A stretch of DNA of 15,164 bases from an uncultured Lachnospiraceae bacterium (lineage in GTDB: Bacteria > Bacillota_A > Clostridia > Lachnospirales > Lachnospiraceae): the NCBI GenBank assembly GCA_902783205.1, contig CACZQE010000189.1, positions 1-15,164 of the forward strand, in the 5' to 3' direction. The first letter of the stretch is position 1. Each line of letters opens with the position of its first letter. Made by a program: the position numbers and the translations under genes. The notes beneath the pieces were generated by a model, which worked only from the letters and a program-made list of their open reading frames with translations, made no database searches and was not told where the DNA came from. Of this stretch, positions 7,746 through 15,132 are shown one piece after another.

Positions 7746-8651
7746 TCAGAAAAATACTGCCAGAGCCAGATTTCCCAGTCCCAGGATAAAGCCGATCACC
7801 GCGCCGAGACTGACAATGGCATTCAGTTCCTTCTCCATTATGTAAAATACCAGATCTTCCACTTCGGCTATATCCATGTCGTTGATTCTGTTCTCAACGA
7901 TGCGGGAGAACCGGATCGTCTTTAGGATCTCGGGAAGCTTGTCCGAAATGATGCCTGTAAAGAAAGTCCAGAAAAGTTCTTCCGAATCTTCTCCTTTTGA
8001 CTCTGCCACGGCGACGATATCCGTGATCTTTGCCTCCTGAAGCCTTGCCGACTCCGACAGTACTATGTCCTCCACATATTCGTGGAGGTGGCGGTCAAGA
8101 TAGTCATCGATCCGCTCCTTTATCTGGTCTCCCAGCTTCTCGATCATGGAGCTTCCGATCATCATGCCGAACATGGATTCCGACAGTTTCGCCCTGGCCT
8201 CTTCCATCACTTTTTCCATAATAAAAGCGCCCGGATCCATCTCCATTATTTTAGCACAAATGTAGTCTGTGATGTCATTTTCCGCATAAAAAATTATATC
8301 GTCCAGCTGGTCTGCGGGAAGGGCTGACACAGCCAGATCTCTCACCGTTGTCTCGCTGTTTTCGCTCCGTTCCTTCCAGGCCCGGACGCCCTCCATGCAT
8401 TTGTCATGCATTTCGTCGGAAAGGAGCATGTTCCGGATGGTCTCCTCTGTCAGGAGGTGTTTTTCGATCACATCTCCGGCCGCTCTGGCCAGCCTGGGCT
8501 GACCCTTGGGGATAACACCTGGTGTAAAGGGCAGTTTTTTTCCGAAGACGCGAACCTCATGGTGAGGGTAAAAGAGCATTTTTACGGCAATCCAGTTGGT
8601 TACATAACCGATTACCGATCCGACCAGTGGATATAAAAGAAATTTCCACAT
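7746..8651 (-). CDS. DUF445 (YheB-like) membrane protein
   Basis: The 301-aa protein opens with WKFLLYPLVGSVIGYVTNWI, then AVKMLFYPH and FTPGVIPKGQ, a characteristic DUF445 beginning. It ends with a second membrane segment, VSLGAVIGFILGLGNLALAV. The roughly 200 residues between are charged helix with paired DUF445-type repeats. It is probably held in the membrane at both ends, with the helical part on one side. The molecular function of the family is unknown; one member in Bacillus is YheB. The ATG follows GGGAGGAA. It lies 31 bases after the helicase stop and 24 before the sirtuin start, so all three are likely translated from one transcript. Confidence 0.9.
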   Translation of the reverse strand: MWKFLLYPLVGSVIGYVTNWIAVKMLFYPHHEVRVFGKKLPFTPGVIPKGQPRLARAAGDVIEKHLLTEETIRNMLLSDEMHDKCMEGVRAWKERSENSETTVRDLAVSALPADQLDDIIFYAENDITDYICAKIMEMDPGAFIMEKVMEEARAKLSESMFGMMIGSSMIEKLGDQIKERIDDYLDRHLHEYVEDIVLSESARLQEAKITDIVAVAESKGEDSEELFWTFFTGIISDKLPEILKTIRFSRIVENRINDMDIAEVEDLVFYIMEKELNAIVSLGAVIGFILGLGNLALAVFF

Positions 8652-8682
8652 TTGTATTCCTCCCGTCTGTCAGTCAGGCCTG

Positions 8683-11124
8683 CTATGCCTGCCAGAAATC
8701 CTCCAGTACACGGCTGTACCGGTCCAGGTCCACTTGGTAATATCGCTTCCAGTCTCCGGGAAAGAGCATCTGATTGTCAGGCTCCAGGAAACGGTCGTCC
8801 ATAAGCAGGATGATTCCCCGGTCCGTGACCGTCCTGATCACCCGTCCCGCTGCCTGCAGAACCTTGTTCATCCCCGGATATCTATAGGCATAATCATAGC
8901 CTCTTTGCCCCCTTTTGTCAAAAAAGAGACGCACCATTTCTTTTTCCACACCCAGGCCGGGAATTCCGGTTCCGACGATCAGAACACCGATGAGCCGGCT
9001 GCCTGTCAGGTCGATTCCCTCGGAGAAAATGCTGCCCAGAACGCAGAAGCCGACCAGTGATTTTCTGCCTTCCTCATGAAAATGCGAAAGAAATGTTTCC
9101 CGTTCTTCCTGGCGCATATCCGGACTTTGCGGAAGCAGGTCCGCCATCAGGGACAGGGTACTGTCCTCACAGAGCCTGTATACCTCCTGAAGCATTTCAT
9201 AGGAAGGAAAAAAGATCATATAGTGGCCCGCTCTGGCTTCCACTGTTTTTTCCAGGTATCGAACCATACGCATGTACTGTTCCGGTCCCCTCATACTGTA
9301 TCGGCTGGTCACATCAGAGGCGATCATCAGCAGGCGGTTGTTTTCGTCAAAGGGAGACGGCACCGAATAGGCGTCCCACTCTCCGCCTCCGATCAGGTCA
9401 CGGTAATAGCGTACCGGATAGAGGGTGGCGGAAAAGAGTATGTTGGCATGGCACCTCTCTGCAATCTCCGCCAGCCGGCCCGAGGGGTCTGCGCACAGGA
9501 GGGTAAGGGAAAAATCCATCCCCTTTCCGCTTCCGTAGATCAGGTATCCCTCATCCAGGCTGTCCAGGATCATGAAAAAATGAGACAGGGCAAAATAGGC
9601 GTCCACTACTTCGCTCTCTTCGGGAAGGTCGTGGTCTCCCAGATAGTCGCCGAGAGCTTCCACAGCAGAAAAAAGAGGCCGGTAGAGAGAATCGATCTGA
9701 TTGTAGACCCTGATTCCGCTCCCGGAAAGAATACGGTTACTTTCAAATGTTTCAACCGACTCGTCGTCTCTGGCATCCAGCTCCCGCATTTCTTTGTCCG
9801 CCCGCACAAGCCGCCTGTAGACGGAAGCCGACCGGGACCTGAAATAGAGACGGAGGATTTTCAGCAGCTGCCGGCCGAAGGCAGCCGAATACATCTCCCT
9901 GGCCCTGTCAGGCAGATTGTGGGCTTCATCAGTCAAAATGATATCAGCCGCAGGCCCCTGGTCCGACAGAAGACCTTTCCTGCTGACATGAGGATCAAAA
10001 AGATAATTGTAGTCGCAGATGACAAAGTCCGACCAGGCCGCTGCCTCAAAAGCAAGCTCATAGGGGCAGACCTGGTAAAGGCGGCTGTAATCCAGAATCG
10101 TCTCCCTGGTAAAGTCTCTCCTCTCACTCAGAAGGGCGAAAAGGCATTCATTGATCCGGTCATAATGACCATCTGCCAGCTGGCATTCCCTGGGGTCACA
10201 GAGGCTGTCCGGGAAGGGGCAGATTTTTTCTTTGGAAGAAATGGTTGCCGAGTGAAGAAAGAGTTCTCTGTCCCGCAGAAGAGCCAGGGTATCTTCCGCC
10301 ACAGTTCCCGTTGTCGTTCTGGCTGTCAGGTAAAAGATCCGTCCGCCTTTTCCTGTCCCGATTTCCTTCAGGGCAGGATAGATGGTGGAGATGGTTTTGC
10401 CGACGCCTGTGGGAGCCTGCAGGAATACATGGTCTCCCGCTTTTGCACTCTGCCAGGCGATCGCCGTCAGCTTTTTCTGTCCGGGCCGGTAACTGAAGGG
10501 GAATGTCAGCTTTTCTATGCTTTCATCTCTCAGGCGGAGGTCTTTAACATAGCGGGCCGCCCATCTGTCATAGGCCCGGATCAGGTCCTGAAACCAGCTT
10601 TCCAGTTCATCGGCAGAGCAGATCGTCACAAAGCGGCGGATTTCCTCTGTCTCCCGGTGGCAGTAGGTAATCTGTACAGCTATGGCAGGAAGGCTCTCCT
10701 GCATACAGTAGACAGCGGCATAGCACTTAGCCTGGGCCATATGCAGAAGCTCCGCTTCCTCCATGTTCTCAAGACTTCTGCCTACGCATTTGATTTCATC
10801 GATCATAGGGAAGGTTCTGCCGTCGTCCGGATCCCGGTAGATGCCGATCCCGTCAGCCCGTCCCTCCAGAACCAGCCTGTAGCCGTCTTTTTCCCATTCC
10901 GCAGTCAGAGGAACTTCGCTGCGGTAATCGGGCGGCTGGCTCTCCTGAATCTTCCTGTGCAGACGGGCACCCTCAAGCATGGCTTTTCCGGAAGGAAGGC
11001 TTCCCCCGCCCACACAGATGTCTCCGCTGCGCAGAAGGAACTCGACCAGACGTCTTACAGATGTTCTTATTACACCATTTTTATAATCAAACAATGCTCC
11101 CGCCTCCCGGCTTCCTGCCGCCAC
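8683..11124 (-). CDS. Rad3/XPD (DinG-like) DNA helicase with N-terminal PD-(D/E)XK nuclease-like domain
   Basis: This 813-aa protein combines two modules. Residues about 80-140 carry a RecB/Cas4-type nuclease pattern: GRAD (D91), DEIK (E110, K112) and QAKCY (Q131, Y135). From 205 on is a superfamily 2 Rad3-type helicase with Walker A APTGVGKT (237-244), DEAH (399-402) and a late QAAGRVIR motif VI. Four cysteines between the Walker motifs (C302, C309, C314, C353) fit the iron-sulfur cluster of XPD/DinG helicases. Such enzymes unwind DNA 5' to 3', and a repair or recombination role is expected. The start is uncertain. GTG at 11122-11124 has AAGGAAG seven bases upstream. A TTG ten codons later has GGGAGG before it and gives a protein closer to the usual family beginning. 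A 337-bp gap lies upstream, and the DUF445 gene follows after 31 bases. Confidence 0.88.
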   Translation of the reverse strand: MAAGSREAGALFDYKNGVIRTSVRRLVEFLLRSGDICVGGGSLPSGKAMLEGARLHRKIQESQPPDYRSEVPLTAEWEKDGYRLVLEGRADGIGIYRDPDDGRTFPMIDEIKCVGRSLENMEEAELLHMAQAKCYAAVYCMQESLPAIAVQITYCHRETEEIRRFVTICSADELESWFQDLIRAYDRWAARYVKDLRLRDESIEKLTFPFSYRPGQKKLTAIAWQSAKAGDHVFLQAPTGVGKTISTIYPALKEIGTGKGGRIFYLTARTTTGTVAEDTLALLRDRELFLHSATISSKEKICPFPDSLCDPRECQLADGHYDRINECLFALLSERRDFTRETILDYSRLYQVCPYELAFEAAAWSDFVICDYNYLFDPHVSRKGLLSDQGPAADIILTDEAHNLPDRAREMYSAAFGRQLLKILRLYFRSRSASVYRRLVRADKEMRELDARDDESVETFESNRILSGSGIRVYNQIDSLYRPLFSAVEALGDYLGDHDLPEESEVVDAYFALSHFFMILDSLDEGYLIYGSGKGMDFSLTLLCADPSGRLAEIAERCHANILFSATLYPVRYYRDLIGGGEWDAYSVPSPFDENNRLLMIASDVTSRYSMRGPEQYMRMVRYLEKTVEARAGHYMIFFPSYEMLQEVYRLCEDSTLSLMADLLPQSPDMRQEERETFLSHFHEEGRKSLVGFCVLGSIFSEGIDLTGSRLIGVLIVGTGIPGLGVEKEMVRLFFDKRGQRGYDYAYRYPGMNKVLQAAGRVIRTVTDRGIILLMDDRFLEPDNQMLFPGDWKRYYQVDLDRYSRVLEDFWQA

Positions 11125-11461
11125 TTTCAGTCTTCCTTTTTCTCTCTTGCGGAAGTCTTTCGTGACAATCAGTTTTGAATAGCAAACTAATTCTGAATGA
11201 AAATAATATGTTTATTATTGAAATGCAAATTTTATAAAATCCCTTAAACAGAAAATGTCCACAATGAGGGGCAAAACTCATTGTGGACATTTTCCGTATA
11301 ATACTAACCTTTAACTTAGGGGATTACTATAATTATAATATACTATCCCTTAAAAAATTTCATGGCAAGAAAAAGTAATTCGTTGTCATTTTTTCAGTCA
11401 GGACATGGATTCTGCGATAGACAAGACAACAAAGTTTCATTCATAAGCCTATGAAAACCCT
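11125..11461. other. AT-rich intergenic stretch between the pyrophosphatase and helicase genes
   Basis: No gene is supported here. The stretch holds the perfect inverted repeat at 11251-11294 and an 8-bp imperfect hairpin, TAGGGGAT (11317-11324) with ATCCCTTA (11345-11352), whose loop is almost all A/T. It also contains a TTCATA/TATGAA mini-hairpin near 11440-11455, just after the pyrophosphatase stop. A weak candidate helicase promoter on the - strand is TTGCAT (11223-11228), 17 bases, TATTTT (11200-11205). A - strand TATAAT (11332-11337) lacks a good -35. No T-tract terminator is obvious, so transcription could continue from the pyrophosphatase gene. Confidence 0.5.
11251..11294. repeat. 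Perfect 18-bp inverted repeat with 8-base loop
   Basis: GAAAATGTCCACAATGAG (11251-11268) and its exact reverse complement (11277-11294) are separated by GGGCAAAA. There is no T-tract on either side, although the stem ends in A/T-rich arms. It could be a terminator for the pyrophosphatase gene or a hairpin-forming mobile repeat. It could also be two insertion sequence ends joined face to face, since the AAAATGTCCAC motif resembles ends of some insertion sequences (recalled, unverified). No transposase is present nearby. Confidence 0.85.
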
Positions 11462-13126
11462 TTACTCTGCCTGCTGAAGCTGATTAAGAATAGAAGGTAT
11501 CAGCTGTTTCTTCCTGGAAACGACACCCGGAAGGATAGCAATATGGTTCTCCTCGTCCACACCGAAGGCTCCCTCAATCACATCTTTACTCATATCACCG
11601 ACCATGAGCAGCTGCGTGGATTCGGTGATAATATTGGTCAGCATGAAGAAGACCATATCCAGTCCATAGGAACTGCGCACCTCTTCCATATAGGGGAGAA
11701 GCTTCTCGGCACAGGCTGCCAGCTCTTCCCTGTTCATGGCACTGATCTGGCCGACACCAAAGTTGGTCTTGGCATCGCTGAACTTCTTGAAATCCTGATA
11801 GAAGATTTCCTTTGCAGACTTGGCCCGGAGATTGCTGCCGGCATCAAACATGTTCATGGCATACTCTTCAATCTCAATATCCGCAATAGAAGCCAGCTTT
11901 TCGGCGATCAGACGGTCCACAGGCGTGCAGGTCGGCGAGCGGAACATGAGGGTGTCGGACAGGATGGCTGAACACAGGAGGCCGGCAATCTGAGCCGGAA
12001 TATCTACATTGTTCTCCATATACATCTGGGTGACGATCGTTGCCGTACATCCTACCGGCTGGTTCCTGAAGAACAGAGGTGCCGTGGTCTCGATGTTGCC
12101 GAGACGGTGGTGGTCAATGATTTCCAGGATCTCTGCTTCTTCGAATCCGTCAACAGCCTGGGTCTTCTCATTGTGGTCTACCAGAATCATGCGTTTCCGG
12201 TCCAGACCGATCAGGTGGCGCCGTGAGATCATTCCCACATAATTGCCCTGGGCATCAGTGATGGGGAAATCTCTGAATCTCTTCGTAGCCATAACATTCT
12301 GAATATCTTCCACAAAATCCGTGGTACGGAATGTTGTGAGATTGTCTCTGGTCATGAAATGGCGGACAGGCATACTGTGGTTGAGAAGCCGGGCCACTGT
12401 ATAGGTGTCATAGGGAGATACTATCACCCGGCAGTTGTGCTCAGAAGCCATCTTGCGGATGGTCTTGGAAACTACGGCACCGGTGCAGATGATGATACAC
12501 TGGGCATCCATCTCAATCGCACAGAGCTGAGCCTCATAACGGTTACTTAAAAGGACCAGGTCGTGGGGCTCGATAAAGCTTTCAAGTACATCGGGGTTTG
12601 CCGCTGCAATGATTACCTTGCCCTCGTCAAAGGTTCCATCCAGGTCGCCGACGATCATCTCGCCGTCAATGGTCTCCACGATATTCCGGTAGCTGGTGCG
12701 GGCCTCTGACAGAATCATGTTGTCATAAACATCCATATCGGAATAGGCAATATCACCGATCGTGATAATACCGTCCAGCTTGTTCTCATCCAGGATAGGC
12801 AGAGACACAATGGAGTCTCTCCGCATCAGATACCATGCATTTTTAAGAGACAGCTCGGGGTCGATCCCTGCAGGTCTGCTGATGTCAATGTCCGAAACCT
12901 GGGGGCGGATATCAGAAATGTAGACCGGTGCGTCCGCATTAAAGTATTTAAGGACATACTGGGTCTCTTCGTTGATATGGCCCGCTCTCGAAGCAATATA
13001 CTGATAGGGGCCGTTGTCCCTCTCACTGAGCACATTTTTCAGATATGAATAAGAAATCGCGGAACAGATACTGTCTGTATCGGGATTCTTATGACCTATA
13101 ACATATACATTCTTTTTGGCAGTCAC
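11462..13126 (-). CDS. ppaC: Family II Mn-dependent inorganic pyrophosphatase with CBS and DRTGG regulatory insert
   Basis: The protein is 554 aa, far longer than the roughly 310 aa of a plain family II enzyme. The DHH catalytic domain begins at GHKNPDTDS with metal ligands H12, D16 and D18. It is interrupted by a CBS motif (about 90-130), a DRTGG-like domain (about 185-240) and a second CBS motif (about 245-305). It resumes with LVDHNE and the DHH signature IDHHRLG, then the DHHA2 domain ending in SRKKQ. It hydrolyses pyrophosphate in the cytoplasm. CBS-type enzymes of this family are known to be tuned by adenine nucleotides. The frame extends to a TTG, but AGGAGG lies inside that extension. 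GTG at 13124-13126, six bases after AGGAGG, is therefore the start. It follows the 367-aa gene by 32 bases. Confidence 0.95.
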   Translation of the reverse strand: MTAKKNVYVIGHKNPDTDSICSAISYSYLKNVLSERDNGPYQYIASRAGHINEETQYVLKYFNADAPVYISDIRPQVSDIDISRPAGIDPELSLKNAWYLMRRDSIVSLPILDENKLDGIITIGDIAYSDMDVYDNMILSEARTSYRNIVETIDGEMIVGDLDGTFDEGKVIIAAANPDVLESFIEPHDLVLLSNRYEAQLCAIEMDAQCIIICTGAVVSKTIRKMASEHNCRVIVSPYDTYTVARLLNHSMPVRHFMTRDNLTTFRTTDFVEDIQNVMATKRFRDFPITDAQGNYVGMISRRHLIGLDRKRMILVDHNEKTQAVDGFEEAEILEIIDHHRLGNIETTAPLFFRNQPVGCTATIVTQMYMENNVDIPAQIAGLLCSAILSDTLMFRSPTCTPVDRLIAEKLASIADIEIEEYAMNMFDAGSNLRAKSAKEIFYQDFKKFSDAKTNFGVGQISAMNREELAACAEKLLPYMEEVRSSYGLDMVFFMLTNIITESTQLLMVGDMSKDVIEGAFGVDEENHIAILPGVVSRKKQLIPSILNQLQQAE

Positions 13127-13158
13127 TGTTAACCTCCTCAATAATCAATCGGCCCGGA

Positions 13159-14262
13159 TCAGGCCTGGCCAGGCTTTCCTCCTTCAATAATCCTGAAGGA
13201 TCTGCCTTCTCTTTTCAGTTCTCTCTCCTGAAACTCTTTCATATACTGCTTTCTTGAATAGCCTTTGTATTCAAACAGGGGAACATCCCTGCAGAGGTCA
13301 CCAATGGCATCCAGCAGTGAGTCCGGAATCTGCATGTTTTCAGGCATAGTCCTGATAAAATGAGCTTTAACCTCTTTGCTGCCCGAACCGTTTCTGATCA
13401 TCCGGATCAGTTCCTGCAGGATTTCCGCTGTCCTGTAATAATCCATCTTCTGCGTTTCAACGCACCAGGTGCTGATCACGCTGACCCCTTCCCACCTGTT
13501 ATCCAGTCCGCCTGACTCGCAGGTATAGATCAGGTCCTCCTCGGAAACCTTTCTGTAGGGTATGTCAGGATGCTCTCTGATAAAGAGCAGCATACTGACA
13601 GGGCGCTCAATATCCACAAGGCTGAAATACTCGCTTTTATTCCGGTTATCCGTATAAAATTCTCCGAAAGCCCAGAATGACATCCTGCATTTCAGGAAGA
13701 AGAGAAATGTCTCATAGTCCACTCTCTCACTGGCTGATTTCTGGAATTGTCTGTAAAGGTCTCCTGTCTCAATGATGCCGTAATAGTACATCATGCCGGT
13801 CACGATCTTTTCCCAGCGAAGGAAGAAAGCCATCTCTTTTCTGCTTTTCTTTCCTTTTAAGATAAAGTAGAACTCATCCTTCATATTCTGGGCAATATAG
13901 ATCTCATTGGGCCAGTCTTTTTTCCGGCTTCCTTTTTTGATCAGGGCAAATCCCAGCAGTTTAAGGTATTCACTCAGGTTCCATCGTGCCTCATCCATGG
14001 TGATGCTGTCTTTCTCCCACATTTCAAAAAGAAGATCAATCATATACTCGGGCATCATGGCCAGAATCCGCTCCTTATCCGAGCAGATCATCTGGAAAAG
14101 CCGCTCGGCAGTCTGCTCCCGGGTCATATATTCCGAATGCTGATAGCCGATCCTGCTTAAAACAGACCGGATGGTAGCCTGTGGAACACTTTCCATGATT
14201 GAGACCGCATCCATCACACCGGTAATGATATTAGCTTTGTTCTTCTGATATCCGGTATTCAC
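13159..14262 (-). CDS. Conserved-looking protein of unknown function (367 aa)
   Basis: I do not recognise this protein. It has no signal peptide or membrane segment and is predicted soluble and largely helical. It is rich in aromatic and charged residues (for example EFYFILKGKKSRKEMAFFLR) and ends in a basic, glycine-containing tail (REGRSFRIIEGGKPGQA). No catalytic motif, zinc ligand set or nucleotide-binding loop is visible. The chosen GTG start (14260-14262) lies 11 bases after GGAGG, a slightly long spacing. An internal ATG 16 codons later has no good ribosome binding site. The gene is between the SEC-C gene and the pyrophosphatase gene, only 32 bases from the latter, so it belongs to that transcription unit. 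Confidence 0.75.
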   Translation of the reverse strand: MNTGYQKNKANIITGVMDAVSIMESVPQATIRSVLSRIGYQHSEYMTREQTAERLFQMICSDKERILAMMPEYMIDLLFEMWEKDSITMDEARWNLSEYLKLLGFALIKKGSRKKDWPNEIYIAQNMKDEFYFILKGKKSRKEMAFFLRWEKIVTGMMYYYGIIETGDLYRQFQKSASERVDYETFLFFLKCRMSFWAFGEFYTDNRNKSEYFSLVDIERPVSMLLFIREHPDIPYRKVSEEDLIYTCESGGLDNRWEGVSVISTWCVETQKMDYYRTAEILQELIRMIRNGSGSKEVKAHFIRTMPENMQIPDSLLDAIGDLCRDVPLFEYKGYSRKQYMKEFQERELKREGRSFRIIEGGKPGQA

Positions 14263-14288
14263 CTGTCAGTCCGCCTCCCCCTGAGAGA

Positions 14289-14324
14289 ACAGACAGGTAT
14301 CCCCTCCAGGGAATACCTGTCTGT
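14289..14324 (-). terminator. Intergenic hairpin after the SEC-C gene (terminator or attenuator)
   Basis: A perfect 12-bp stem, ACAGACAGGTAT (14289-14300) with ATACCTGTCTGT (14313-14324), lies one base after the SEC-C stop codon. Read on the - strand it is followed by TCTCTC rather than a long T-run, and then by the ribosome binding site of the next gene. It may reduce expression of the downstream pair or protect an RNA end rather than stop transcription fully. Confidence 0.6.
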
Positions 14325-14325
14325 A

Positions 14326-14832
14326 TTATGCGTTTTTACCGCAGCATTTCTTATACTTCTTACCGCTGCCGCACGGGCAGGTGTCATTTCTCCCTATTTT
14401 AGCTTCTTTTTTTACAGACATGGAGTGCTTCTGTTCGAAGTACAGTTCTTTTCTGCGTTCGGGACTGAGCAGAGCATCCCACTGGGGGAGTTCATAAAGC
14501 CATTCCGCCTTGCAGGCAACCATGTTGTAATAGAGCTTCTCCGGATCGTAATCCAGGGAAACCTCTGTATCCTCTGTCAGCTCTTCGATGGGATTCTCCT
14601 GCTTCAAACTGTCGTTGATGCCGTCAAGAAATCCGACAAAATAGTTAAGATCCATATTGTAGCGGTCGGCAAGCTCCCTGACCGTACCTTTTACCGGTTC
14701 TCCTTCCGGCTTGAGGATCTCTTCATACACAGCTTTTTCCTTGCTGAAATAACCGACCCAGAACTGCTTCCCTTCTGCGCTTCGGTCATCATGGCTATAT
14801 GCAAATTCACGCCAGTCCTGTAATAATGACAT
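14326..14832 (-). CDS. SEC-C motif (zinc-binding) protein
   Basis: This 168-aa protein ends with [20 protein letters not shown], the SEC-C motif, a compact zinc-binding module best known from the C-terminus of SecA. The cysteines of CPC and the CC pair are all present. The preceding 140 residues are acidic and helical, with no signal or membrane segment, and match no domain I can name. Proteins of this layout are annotated only by the SEC-C tail, so a role with the ribosome or the Sec machinery would be guesswork. The ATG follows AGGAAGGAA at eight bases. A good promoter lies about 45 bases upstream, making this the first gene of its unit. Confidence 0.88.
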   Translation of the reverse strand: MSLLQDWREFAYSHDDRSAEGKQFWVGYFSKEKAVYEEILKPEGEPVKGTVRELADRYNMDLNYFVGFLDGINDSLKQENPIEELTEDTEVSLDYDPEKLYYNMVACKAEWLYELPQWDALLSPERRKELYFEQKHSMSVKKEAKIGRNDTCPCGSGKKYKKCCGKNA

Positions 14833-14874
14833 AATTCATATTCCTTCCTGTCTTCTTTTATTTTATGTAGTAAA

Positions 14875-14903
14875 AGTATACCAAATATCGACTCTGAATT
14901 CAA
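14875..14903 (-). promoter_or_regulatory. Sigma-A-type promoter of the SEC-C gene
   Basis: On the - strand TTGAAT (14898-14903) is followed by exactly 17 bases and TATACT (14875-14880). It lies between the rRNA operon terminator and the SEC-C ribosome binding site and starts the next transcription unit. Confidence 0.75.
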
Positions 14904-14932
14904 TATTACAAGAGAGGATAAAAGGCTTTTAT

Positions 14933-14970
14933 AAAAAAACCCTGAAAAGAACATGAAGCTCTTTTCAGGG
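14933..14970 (-). terminator. Intrinsic terminator of the rRNA/tRNA-Gly operon
   Basis: CCCTGAAAAGA (14940-14950) pairs perfectly over 11 bp with TCTTTTCAGGG (14960-14970) around a nine-base loop. On the - strand it is followed by seven T (A-tract 14933-14939). It begins ten bases after the tRNA 3' end. Confidence 0.93.
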
Positions 14971-14980
14971 CATGAAAAAA

Positions 14981-15052
14981 AGCACGAGACGGGATTCGAA
15001 CCCGCGACCCTCGCCTTGGCAAGGCGATACTCCACCACTGAGCCACTCGTGC
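14981..15052 (-). tRNA. tRNA-Gly (anticodon GCC)
   Basis: The 72-base cloverleaf on the - strand has a 7-bp acceptor stem GCACGAG/CTCGTGC and a D-stem GCTC/GAGT. The anticodon stem is TCGCC/GGCGA with loop TTGCCAA (anticodon GCC), and the T-arm contains GGTTCGAATCC. The discriminator base is T (U in the RNA), as usual for bacterial glycine tRNAs. CCA is not encoded; the gene runs straight into TTTTTTC. It lies about 80 bases after the 23S rRNA and is probably released from the rRNA precursor. Confidence 0.96.
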
Positions 15053-15132
15053 TGATTTATAAATCTTTCAGGTTGTACCCTGAAAACCGCACATAGTATA
15101 ACTTTTCCCCATCTCGCTTCAACCTTATCGTA

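Noticed and set aside
9076..11178. A 700-codon + strand open frame opposite the helicase
   Set aside because: Striking in length, but the - strand has Walker A, DEAH and Fe-S cysteines in order. The + translation is low-complexity and motif-free with no good start site, so it is a shadow frame.
15053..15132. A 5S rRNA or second tRNA in the 23S-tRNA-Gly spacer
   Set aside because: Too short for 5S, and no cloverleaf can be formed. Only a hairpin and a palindrome are present.
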